Assembly (NCBI GenBank): GCA_037179385.1
Contig: CM074179.1
Location: 36,419,905-36,483,904, forward strand
Direction: 5' to 3'
Origin: Holothuria scabra
Taxonomy: Eukaryota; Echinodermata; Holothuroidea; Aspidochirotida; Holothuriidae
Length of the DNA: 64,000 nucleotides
Positions 42,108 to 53,310 of this stretch are shown one piece after another. Position numbers and translations under genes: made by a program. Below the pieces are notes generated by a model, which worked only from the letters and a program-made list of their open reading frames with translations, was not told the DNA's origin and made no database searches. The first letter of the stretch is position 1; each line of letters begins with the position of its first letter.

Positions 42108-43168
42108 AACCAGAATGCAAAAATGCATTGAGGTTTCGATGATATACAAATTTTCCATTTCAAATAATGCCATCATGCACCATTATCTTCACAGTCAAGT
42201 GTTACACTAGCATGTTCAAAAAATAATTTTGTTATTCCAGATGACTTTTGACCTCCATTAAAGACATACATAGACAGACAAACATGCAGACAGAGAGAGA
42301 CAGACAGCTATCTTGAAAGATCACATTTAAAAAGGTTTCAGACTTTGATCCCCCAGCTGACCCCAGATGACCTTTGACATCTGTCAAAAACAATGGGGAC
42401 CATCTCCTAACTATAACACATCTACATACCCAAATATGAAATCTATCCAAGCTTCCTATCTTGGGATATCATGTTAACAAGATTTTCAGACTTTGACCAC
42501 TGGTGACCCCAGATGACCTTTGACCTCTGCCAAAAACAAGATGAAACCATCCTCTGGCCATAAGCCATCCATCCTCATATACCAAATATAAAGTTTATCC
42601 AAGTTTCTTAGATTGAGATATGGTGTTAACAAGATTTTCAGACTTTGACCCTCTGTGACCCCAGATGACCTTTGACTTCCACCAAAAACAACAGGGACCA
42701 TCTTCTGACTATAACGCATCCATATACCTAAATATGAAATCTATCCAAGCTTCCTATCTTGAGATATCACAATAACGCAATTTTCAGACTTTGACCCCTG
42801 GTGATCCAATATGACCTTTGACCTATGCCAAAAACAAAAGCAACCATCTCCTGACCATAACGCATCCACATACCAATTATGAAATCTATCCAAGTTTCCC
42901 ACCTTGAGATGTAGCGTTAACAATGTTTTCAGACTTTGACCCCTTGTGACCCCAGATGACCTTTCACCTCCACCCAAAAACAGAAGGGTTCTTCCTCTCA
43001 ATATGGTGCATCTATGTACTAAGTTTAAAAACTGTCAGACATTTCTATCTTGAGATATTGTGTTAACAAGCAACGTGTCACAAACACAGACACACCCACG
43101 CATACATACATACACACGAACGCCATTATGATCCCATTGGTTTCTCTTATCATCGCAACCAAAAATAA
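42108..43168 (+). mobile_element. Helitron/'pearl'-like tandem-repeat element, copy A
   Basis: The 5' block begins AACCAGAATGCAAAAATGCA, TTGAGGTTTCGATGAT, and runs to about 42240. Five to six units of about 145-152 bp follow, each with CAGATGACCTTTGACCTC and ATATGAAATCTATCCAAG, then a short CA/CATA tract (about 43080-43120), then the 3' block CGCCATTATGATCCCATTGG...TTTCTCTTATCATCG. No protein coding; ORFs seen in the array are by-products. Confidence 0.8.
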
Positions 43169-44139
43169 AAAAGAAAGCATTCACCACTGCACAGCTTTCC
43201 CAGTTACTAGTTAGGATATTGCAGATAAACATCATATGTATAGGAATAGGTTCACAATGTACATAGGCTATAGCCTAGGCCTATGTGCTATACCTTAGGC
43301 AATGGCAAAAGTGCCAAGACATGCTGAAGAAAATTATATCGTAGAGAAAAACTTTAAGCCTTAAGCTCACAAAAGTATTGCACATTGTTGTATGAGGGAC
43401 TATTACACACGCCTTGACAATATTTTAGATGTTCTTGGCCACATGGATTTTTATTGACCCTTTTCAGTACTCGATCCTGCTTTGTGAAAGGAATGTAGGC
43501 TACTGCTGACTAGCACAAACGTATGCAGAAAGTACTAACGTTAGCTCACTTGCTGAATCAAACCATACATTTTGGGCTTAAATTTCTCAGTTAAGGGAGG
43601 TAGACACTTGGTGTTTTCAATTTTTCCAAAAGCCAAGAATTGACACTGTAGAATATCGTTAATTTATTTACCTTTTCCCCTTTTATAATGGCGAACTTTT
43701 TTCCGAGGTTCCATTGTCGAAATTTGCGAGATCCTTTAGCTAAGCTGTACACACTGAGAAAGCAGTGAATGTGTCGCGAGTAGTTGTTGTGATTGCGCTT
43801 AAAGTATGTGATCGATCATTGGTGTATGGAACAATCACAATTTCCACAAAAATTTCCTGTTGAAGTTCACCTTGTCTTCTTGGCAGGTGTCGAATATGCA
43901 CTTCTCCTTCGTTATTACGTAGTGCAAAATATTGAAGCAGTTGCCAAACACGTCCGCCAAGCAAGCTATATTTCAGCATGCATCTGCTCAAATCTTATGC
44001 CATCCACATGTGTTCAAACTGCTAATTTTAGCTTTAGGCTTAGTGCAAGAGAATTTTGGGCCGGGCGGCCAATGTTTTTGTTTTTGTGCCAGGGAGGGGG
44101 TGGAGGGGGGAACTCTTCAGATTTTATCCTGGTTGTGCA
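43169..44139. other. Host DNA between element copies A and B
   Basis: No supported gene; short overlapping frames at 43740-44000 are open on both strands but show no recognisable domain. A G-rich run lies at about 44091-44109. Confidence 0.35.
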
Positions 44140-45076
44140 CCTATGGTCAAAAAAAGCTAGTGGAGAACACTGTTACCTAAAAATGACATTCACTCCAAGT
44201 TTCCTATCTCAAGATGTCGTAATAATAAGGTTTTCTGATTTGACCACTGGTGACCCCAAATGTACTTTGACCCCCACTAAAAGTTATATGGTTCGTCCCT
44301 TGACAATATTGCATCTACATACCAAGTATGACATTCATCTAAGTTTTCTATCTCAAGAAATAGTGATAACGATGTTTTCAGATTTTGACCCCTGGCGACT
44401 CCACATGACCTTTGACCCCCACCAAAAACAGTAAGTTTATTCTCTTGATAATAATGCATCTAGATACTAAGTATGACATTCATCCAAGCTTTCTACCTCA
44501 AGATATCGCGTTTACAAGGTTTTCGGGGTCTGACCCCTGGTGACCCCATACGACCTTTGACCCCCAACAAAAACAATAGGGTTCTTCCTCCCACTGTGGA
44601 GCATCTATCTACCAAGTAAGGCATTCATCCAAGTTTCCAATCTCAAGATATCGTGTTAACGAGGTTTTCGGGGTCTGACCCCTGTTGACCCCAAATGACC
44701 TTTGACCCCCACCAAAAACAATAGGGTTCTTCCTCTGACAATAACGCACCTACATACAAAGTATGACATTCATCCAAGATTTCTACCTCAAGATATCATG
44801 TTAACAAGGTTTTCAGGTTTTGACCCCAGGTGACCCCATATGACCTTTGACCCTCACCAAAAACGATAGGTTCCTTCTTCTTACTATGGGGCATCCATGT
44901 ACCAAGTTTGAAAACATTCAGACTTTCCCTTCTTGAGATATCGTGTTAACAAGCAAAGTGTCACAAACACACACACACACACATACACACACACACACAC
45001 ACACGCACATACACATATACATATACACACACGCCATCGTGAATGCATAGGTTTCTCTTTCATCGAAACCAAAAAT
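44140..45076 (+). mobile_element. Helitron/'pearl'-like element, copy B, 5' block missing
   Basis: About six units (starting near 44180) of a slightly different subtype (CTTTGACCCCCACCAAAAAC; TATGACATTCATCCAAG), a (CA)n tract at 44966-45005, and the 3' block ACGCCATCGTGAATGCATAGG...CATCGAAACCAAAAATAA. The AACCAGAATGC 5' block is absent. Confidence 0.75.
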
Positions 45077-46481
45077 AAATTTATCAAAGTGCAGGTCTAA
45101 TTTACATGACAACATAAGCAAAATGTCTAGTCCAGTCCAAAGAAATTGAGAAAGTGTTACAAAAGTGTTATACGTATTTTTTTTTTTTTTTTCTCACTAA
45201 TGCAAGCTAAGCATTTTCGCAGTATAAGTAACAGTGAAAGCTATTTACATTCACTTTTTGAAAGTAATAATCATTGAGAAATCCCAATCAACCGAAATTA
45301 TTTCAATCGAAGAAAGGGCTATGAGTTCATACTCTGGCACCTCATGTCTTAACATCATGTTTCACATCGAACCCGATTGGTAATAAATCGTATAATTGCT
45401 CGTCAAACATCTATTGTTCGATTGTTAAGTGAAGTCGCCACAAGATTGAACATGATTTGCCATCTCATTATGCTTTTGCTAATTATCATTCAGGTAATTA
45501 TGGTTTCGTTTGATTAACCGAGTTATAATTAGAGACAACTTCATGGTATTTTGAAAGACGGAAAGCATGAATCGGGTGTTTCTCTCCTGCTCTTTTCTTT
45601 TTCCTTCTTTTTTCACATTGTGTTTTCAAAAACAGGAGGCGATCGCTCGCTGTCCCCACTGACATCGCCCCTGTTTATATCGACAACCTTTTTAACACTA
45701 ATTGTTTTACAAACAAAATATTAAACGTGATCTACTCGTTCGCCTGTTCCTAGATAGACTCTTAAAACACCAGGCTTAATATCACCTGGATCACCGTTCT
45801 GTTTACCCCAACATAATACTAATAAATATTCAATCAAATCAAGGTTAAACGAAATTTGCAAATCCTTGTTGAACTGAGAGGAGTTCTGGTTGAGGAAACC
45901 AGGATATAAAACAGTTTAACAAGAAAACTCAGACATGACTGTGTTGCAGTAAATACAACACCTAACCTGCTTACATTTAACCTAGTGTTTGTTAAAAGTG
46001 TGTGGTTTGACGCAGATAGTGTACGTCAAACGGCGTAAAATTCGATTGCATGCTGACAGAAAACAAACTGTTTGATGGTCTTATCAATAATTTCTCTGTC
46101 TAGCTACGGCATTATCAGTCTATAATGTATGATTTGATCTGCGCTTTTTTAATTTTATTTGAAAAGGGCGCCCCTAATGGAATTTTGAGGCATATAACCT
46201 CACTCGTTTGGTTTTATTCATGAAACATAAAATAGGCCAAAGAGAAATTACAAAAGTTTGATTCGTTTCACGAAGGAACATGCCACCGGGCACATTAAAC
46301 ACTGATATTAAACCCTTTCACTTATCGTTCTCGCCAAATTTCCTCACAACTAGTACTCATATAAATGTTTACCTGGCACCAAATCTTTTTTTCAAATAGA
46401 AATTCTTCTCTTAAAATGCCTAAGAACCCTAGCAGTAAATTTACCCCCTAGTTGAGAACCGGGTCGTTACAATATCAAAAG
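45077..46481. other. Gene-free stretch
   Basis: Host DNA with a poly(T) run at 45178-45192. Nothing else could be identified. Confidence 0.35.
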
Positions 46482-46676
46482 CAGACGCGTAGCCAGGATT
46501 GTGTCATGGGGAGGGATTTGGTGTCATGGGTGGGGGGGGGGGGGTGGTGGATCACGATATGAGGGAAAAGTCTGAGGATAGAGAGAAAAAACGCTATTTT
46601 TAGATGTTTTTTTCATTGCAAGGTTGGGTCATGGGGGGTTCTAACCCCCAAAACCCTCCCCGTGGCTACGCCACTG
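46482..46676. mobile_element. hAT-type MITE with 8-bp target duplication
   Basis: The ends CAGACGCGTAGCCA and GTGGCTACGCCACTG are inverted. The flanks ATCAAAAG (46474-46481) and ATCAGAAG (46677-46684) agree at 7 of 8 positions. A related left part lies at about 35233-35345. Confidence 0.8.
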
Positions 46677-46865
46677 ATCAGAAGTAACAACCGACTGGAT
46701 GGCCAGTGCATTTGGGTGGCTAAACGAAGCGTTTTTACATAACATCACTGTCGTGATATATAGGATAAGTTTAGCTTAACAGAAGTTGCAGCTGTCGTAT
46801 CATGTTGTTGAGTCTGTTTTTCATGTGTTGTAGTTTATCTGCTTCTTTTGATTCCGCGCATTACG

Positions 46866-46970
46866 CAGTGGTGGAGCTCCCATATGGTCATGGGGGGGGG
46901 GGGGGGTCGTCCCCCTGACGAACCAAAATTGTCTTTCGGCGCCCTTTTTAGGTTTTTAACATACTTTACT
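46866..46970 (+). repeat. Left fragment of the CAGTGGCGGAGC hAT MITE family
   Basis: CAGTGGTGGAGCTCC, GTCCCCCTGACGAACC and TTTCGGCGCCCTTTTTA match the left half of 39131-39353. Its right half is absent here; a right half lies at 48365-48440. Confidence 0.65.
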
Positions 46971-47954
46971 CTTGAACCATTATTGGCAAAACACATAATT
47001 TAATAGCGTTGTTTTAAAGTCCAGATAACAAAATGCTCAAACAGCCACCAGTAACTGTACTATCTGCACTTTATTCTGATGAAAAGGGTCTTCTGTAATA
47101 TAGGAAAAGGTTTTGCCGGAACGTATCTTCATTCTTTATACGCACTAAAGAATGTTCTCGCTGTGCTTGACACCAAGCGTGATTTTAAGCTTACAAAACA
47201 CACCGACTGACATTAAATTCCCTCTCCCGGCCAATAAAAGATGTTGCAAAGGGGGCAGCAATAATTCTAACGACAAAGGCCCCTTTGTTGTCGGGTATAA
47301 TTGTCAACATAGACAATAACAAGACTTTCTTAAGATACCAAATTAGCTTCCACAACATTTTTCAAAATCGTTTGAAGAGAACATTCAGGTTAAAATAAAA
47401 TAAAACTGTTATCATAGTGGTAACGATTTAAGGGTTTTCATGAGCAGTTTCCATTCTGCTTTTCTTCAAGTGACCATTCACATGATAAATCGCTATTTCT
47501 GACACTGCACGATAATCCCACGAAAATGCTTATTTCTGTACTTTCGTGGTCTCAAAAGCCAGAGAATTGCATCTAATAAGCCTAGGTTTAGGCTACTTTT
47601 ATGTGTTTTGAATTCGGTATCTAGAGAGCCAAGCAGACCTTTTGTCTCGACTCTTTCTTTCAATGTACTTAATTAAATGCTATTTCAGAGTGGTCACATG
47701 ATGTAAATTAAGTCAATTAATGTTTCTTCGTGTACTTATCTTGATTTTTAGATGCCAAAAAAGTACACCTAACGGTGATCAATTTCCATAACTTTTCCCC
47801 CCTGTAAGATTGCTTGCTATTTATCTCTAGCACGTTTAATCTTCATCTTCACAAAGTATCCCACTATAACATTACAATCTTGAATCGAGGCCTGACAAAA
47901 ACACAAAATATAGTGACCGCCTTCATACTAAATTGTGAAAGTGACGGACAGAAA
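46971..47954. other. Gene-free stretch
   Basis: No feature seen except ordinary AT-rich host sequence. Confidence 0.35.
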
Positions 47955-48233
47955 CATGGGCGTCCGCAGGTAGGCGCAAGGGGGAACTTACCCTCCCCTG
48001 GAAAATAAAAAACCTGAAAAAACCGAAGAAAACATAAAGAAAAAGACGAAGAAAAATTAACATCAACATTTCTTAACAATTAACCCAGTGTTTTCCCTAT
48101 TTATATGCTGTAAAAAGGCTTTAGAAATGCCATTTCCAGCGATCTGAGCGGCATTTTGGGCCAAAATTTTCTTGCGCTCCCCTAAAAGAATTTTGTCGCC
48201 CCTCCCCCGAATTTTCATCTGCGGAGGCCAATG
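47955..48233. mobile_element. hAT-type MITE, second copy of the CATGGGCGTCCGCAG family
   Basis: The left end CATGGGCGTCCGCAGG is intact; the right end (CATCTGCGGAGGCCAATG) is diverged. The interior AAAATAAAAAACCTGAAAAAAC and TTTAGAAATGCCATTTCC parallels 12492-12773. Confidence 0.75.
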
Positions 48234-48364
48234 GATAAAAAATTTAAACATGCTTTAAAAGAAGAATTTGCTTAGGAGAAATGCCAAAGAAGTCTTCTAG
48301 CAGGTGAGGAAAATAAAATGGAAAGTCTAAAAAGTCGTGGCTTCGATCGTGCTGAGGCTCAGGG

Positions 48365-48440
48365 TGTTTACTCCTTCGAAGCGCCCCTGTAGACCATTTT
48401 CGCCCCCTCTGAACGAAATCCCCAGCTCCGCCACTGGCCT
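48365..48440 (+). repeat. Right fragment of the CAGTGGCGGAGC hAT MITE family
   Basis: CTTCGAAGCGCCCCTGTAGA and CCAGCTCCGCCACTGG match the right half of 39131-39353. Confidence 0.6.
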
Positions 48441-51073
48441 GACGGTTTCCAATTTTATTTCCTTTATGAATTTCCTTTAACAAGGAACCTACGCATTCTC
48501 ATAACTATTGTCTAGTTCACCTGAGTTCAACATAGTATTGTTGTAATCAATGTTCTCAAATGCAAGGTTCATAATTCGAATTTGAAAAACCAAAAATAAA
48601 AGGCATAATGAAAAGATATGTACATCATCAGTTGAGAAATCTGGACCAGAGTAGTAGAAACAGAAAGATGGATGTGGGCTTCTTGATCAGGTAACAAAAG
48701 TGCTCTATGCTAATGTCAAAGTTTGGTTTGGACCCAGTTAATTAGTGACGTCATAAACCGTCGTGGTCACATATCTTAAGCTGAATCAGTTCACAACAGC
48801 AGGCACGGTACCAACGGTCCGCATACTCCACATACCTAATTTGTAACGTTTATCCCTTGGCAACCCTTCCCTTTACAATTTCTTGTCGGCAAAAGCAGAT
48901 TTAGGTCGATATTCTTAATTTAAATAGAGGCCTAAAACCATTCTTCTCTGTTTCCTCCACCAATTCAGTGAGCCACCATTAGAAAATAGGTCGCGGATGG
49001 TCCGACTTTAAGTATTGGGTTATAATTGAGATGTAAAACTCCATCTAACTGACTAACTGATCGCGCGCCGCCACATCTGATTATAACATAGCACCGTTTC
49101 CTTAATATCGTCTTTGATGCTTTCCAAGTACGTCACGTGTCTTTCGCTGGTACCTCGACTGGGTTACTGCACTATATCCCTGATTGGGAACCAGACATAT
49201 TCAGGATGGAAAGGCATGATACCTAGGGAAGATAAATAAGAAGCAGGTAGTGTTAACAAAACTTTTCACGACCAATGTGTTATAGCTTCATAGAATAATG
49301 ACAGTATTCGCTTTATCTTCTTACATCGTAATTCGATCTTACAAACATTTCTGACCTCTTTTCGTCTTCTTTTGTTTGTGGCGCCGTTTTCGGGATCATT
49401 TATTCATTACAGTTAATATTAAAATATGTTCTGGAGCCTCACGTTTTATCACGAAAGTTCCAGGTATACAATTTTTCTAATAAAAGTGTAAAATGAGAGG
49501 CGTCGGATGTTGAAATGACCAAGATTTCAAAGCATTCAGGTTCGCAAAACAACACAACCAGGACATGTTACCTGGCAGGGAATGTTCATGGCGAGGCCTT
49601 CGTCTTTACAAAAATCATGCGCTCGCATGGATGGACACGTAAATTTAAATTGAGTGAGATGTGTTCAGTGGCGCAGCTAGACAATTTTCCAGGGAGCAAG
49701 GACACACACTTTTCAAACTTCTTTTAAAAACTGAGAATACTTTCAAATGTATGGTTGTTACTTTTGGCGCTCAAAGGCACCCAAGTTGCTTGCCATTATT
49801 GCACACATATAAGAATACAAAGAGCTTTCATTGCAGAAAGATCGGGATTCTGGTCAGGTCAGGTCAGGCCGAGCAAGGTCAGGTCACGTCAGGTCAGGTT
49901 AGATGGAGCTCTACGGCCCAGTTTTAAACAACTTGGTTAAAGTTCAGCCGGCCACGTGTTTCCCGTAAAAGAATCCAAAATGTGGCCGGGGACAATTGGA
50001 AATATGTGCCTTCTGTTAGCGAACCTTAGATTGCATGGCGGATGAAGATCTTTTATGTAATTTAATATTTCCAAAGGACTTTGAATCAGGAAGGTGTTAC
50101 TAGTAACACCTCCCTGTTTGAACTGCGGCTCTCCACCGGCATGTAAACATTTTTTTTTCAATTTTTCTCAAATTATTTTAAAACCCACACTTCAACTAGA
50201 GAAAATTTGGAATTTGGTGAAAAAACAACTTAAAGGAAAAATACCGGCACCTTTGTCGGTGTAACTTGATGGTCTGATTTCGTATTTTTTTTCCTTTTAT
50301 TGTATTTCCAGAGCTCAAAAAAGTTTCTAAAATTGATCTGTGCACAAATAGTATACTGCTTTATTAATATTACAAATTTACCAGCGCGAAGCACAATCGT
50401 ATATTTTTTAAACAAATATTAAAGACAGTCAATTCGGGATGTTACGAAAGAAAAATTTGGCGTTTGACTGCTTTTTCATAAAGCAAGTTTTCGATGTTTC
50501 CTTTCCTTTTTTACCCACAAAGTGTGGCGAGTTATCTCCCTCCGTAATGTAACTAGTATGTCACTAGCTGCGTGGCAGAGCCTTTCCTCATTTATTTTGG
50601 TCAAGTTCTTGAGTTCTCGTTATAATGTTAGCAATTTACTATGGTCATATTTCCCCTAAACTTAATCTCTTCTAGCCAGTCACTCAAAACTACGTTACAA
50701 CACTAATATTAGAACTACATTAAAGCAACGAAATATTAGCCCTCTCTCTGACAGACGATAACCTCCACGACATTCACAAACATAAGCAATGGTGACTGGG
50801 CTGTGCAATATAAAGAGTATTATATATGTTATCCAAACAGTAAAATTCCTACATTACTACATAATTTCTCTATCCGCTACCCTGCCACAATTTGAAAAAA
50901 AAATCTTTTCTATTTAACACAACATCCTTACGAAAGCTTCATCCAAACATAACTCTTTGAATTTTTACCATTTTCCGCGAGGGTTACTATATCAGCCAGT
51001 CCTTATAAATTCTACAAATAAATCTGAACTATTTAAGACAGCATTCTCACGGGCCACTTAATCTTCCGATTGA

Positions 51074-51105
<32 letters not shown>

Positions 51106-51290
51106 GAGAAAAAACATTATGGGTTTCTGCTAAAAACAACAGGAGTTAATATGTAAATAAAGTTGAAAGTCAGGACAACCAGTTTCAATGATCATTACAA
51201 ATATATTATTCACATGAGCGGTGAAAATACGGGACAATATAGCCATAGAAGGAGATGCTAGTTTATTCTGGGAGGTCACTTTTCCTGTTT
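48441..51290. other. Gene-poor host stretch
   Basis: It includes a SINE 3' part (about 48960-49050), an (AGGTC)n-like cluster at about 49854-49900, and a repeat part at 50190-50300 shared with 34720-34850. A CA microsatellite lies at 51066-51103. No gene supported. Confidence 0.4.
48960..49050 (+). repeat. SINE 3' part
   Basis: CAGTGAGCCACCATTAGAAAA, ATGGTCCGACTT and GTAAAACTCCATCTAACT follow the same order as in the SINE at 6731-6975. Confidence 0.55.
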
Positions 51291-51292
51291 TT

Positions 51293-53310
51293 AACCAGAA
51301 TGCAAAAATGCATTGAGGTTTCGACAATACATTAATGTTCCGTTTCAAAGAGTGCCATCATGCACCATTATCTTCTCATTCAAATGTTATACATGCAAGT
51401 TCAAAAAATAATTTTGTCATTCCAGATGATCTTTTGAACTCCATAAAAGCCATAAATAGCTAGAATGACAAACAACAGACAGACAAATGGACAAACAACT
51501 ATCTTGAGAAATCACATTTTAAAAGGTTTCCAGGCTTTGACCCCTGGAGACCCCAGATGACCTTTCATCTCTGCCAAAAACTATGGGGACCATCGTCTGA
51601 CCACAATGCATCCACATACCCAAATATGAAATCTATCCAAGTTTTCTTATCTTGAGATATTGCATAAGCAGGATTTTCAGACTTGGACCGGCAGGGTCCC
51701 CAGATGACCTTTGACCTCCATCAAAAACATTACCTACCATTTCCTGACCATAACCCATCCACATAACAAATATGAAATCTATCAAAGCTACTTAACCTGA
51801 GATATCACATAAACAAGATTTTCAGACTTTGACCCATGGTGACCCCAGATGACCTTTCACCTCTCCCAAAAGCAATAGGGATCATATACTGACTATGACA
51901 CATCCGCATACTAAATATGAAATCTATTCAAGCTTTTTACCTTGAGATATGGTGTTAACGAGATTTTCAGACGTTAACCCCTGGTGACCCCAGATGACCT
52001 TTGACCTACCCCCAAAACGATAGGATCCATATACTGACTATAACGCATCCACATACTACATATGAAATCTATCCAAGCTTTCTACCTTGTGATATAGTGT
52101 TAACGAGATTTTCAGACTTTGACCCCTGGAGACCCCAGATGACCTTTGACCTATGCCAAAAACCCCAGATGACCTTTGACCTATGCCAAAAACAATAGGG
52201 ACCATCTACTGACTATATCACGTCCACATACGAAATATGAAATCTTTCCAAGTTTCCTACCATGAGATACTGCATTTAACAAGATTTTCATACTTTGACC
52301 CCTGATGACCCCAGATGACCTTTGACCTCCACCAAAAACAATAGGGACCACCTTCTGACCATATCACATCCATCTATTCAAGCTTTCTACCTTGAGATAT
52401 TGTGTTAACGAGATTTTCAGACTTTGACCACTGGTGACCCAAGATGACCTTTGACCCCCCGCCAAAAACAATGTGAACCATCTACTGACCAGAACGCATC
52501 CACATACTAAAAATGAAATCTATCCAAGTTTCCTATCTTGAGATATCGTGTTAACAAGGTTTTCATATTTCGATCCCTGGTGACCCCAGATGACCTTTGA
52601 CCTCCACCAAAAACAATAGGGACTATGTACTGACCAAAAAACATCCACAAACTAAATATGAAATCTATTCAAGCTTTCTACATTAAGATATTGTGTTAAC
52701 GAGATTTTCAGATGTTGACCCCTGGTGACATCAGATGACCTTTGAACTACCCAAAAAACAATAGGGACCATCTACTGACTATAACGCATCAACATACCAA
52801 ATATGAAATCTATCTAAGCTTCCTATCTTGAGATATTGTGTTAACAAGATTTTCAGACTTTGACCCATGGTGACCCCGGGTGACCTTTGACCCCCACCAA
52901 AAAATGAAAGGGTTCTTCCTCTCAATATGGCACATCTATGTACCAAGTTTGAAAACTGTCACACATTCCTATCTTTAGATATCGTGTTAACGAGCAAAGT
53001 GTCACAAACACACACACATACACACACACGCACACATACACATACATACATACATACATACACACAGGTTTTTTTTCCACACAACCTGAGGACCCCATTG
53101 TGTTTTCCTTTGTTCCTGCTTCCTTAACCCTAACCTTAACAATAGACTCTCTATTGTTCACACAGGAGAGGACCCCAGAAATCTATTGAATTTCCACCAG
53201 AGGACCTAAAATCCATTGTTCAGGTCCTCTGTTTGAATACGAAACAAGTACATACATACATACATACACACGCACGCCATCACATTGCATAGGTTTCTCT
53301 TTTTTTCTCT
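51293..53310 (+). mobile_element. Helitron/'pearl'-like element, copy C, with nested insertion
   Basis: It has a full 5' block (AACCAGAATGCAAAAATGCA..., to about 51425), then about eleven units to 52965, a CA/CATA tract (53008-53064), and a 3' block ACGCCATCACATTGCATAGG ending near 53310. The microsatellite is split by about 170 bp of unrelated DNA (about 53066-53240). Confidence 0.8.

Noticed and set aside
42232..43001. Several ORFs with recurring GGGQRSSGVTRGQSL-like peptides
   Set aside because: They are reverse-strand translations of the tandem units; 145 bp is not a multiple of three, so frames change between units and no protein repeat is maintained.
43793..44434. 213-codon ORF
   Set aside because: Its second half is translated from the 145-bp tandem units, and its first half has no domain; a by-product of the repeat.
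49854..49900. Tandem AGGTC cluster as a hormone-response array
   Set aside because: Too short and irregular, with no DR1 spacing; more likely a small simple repeat.
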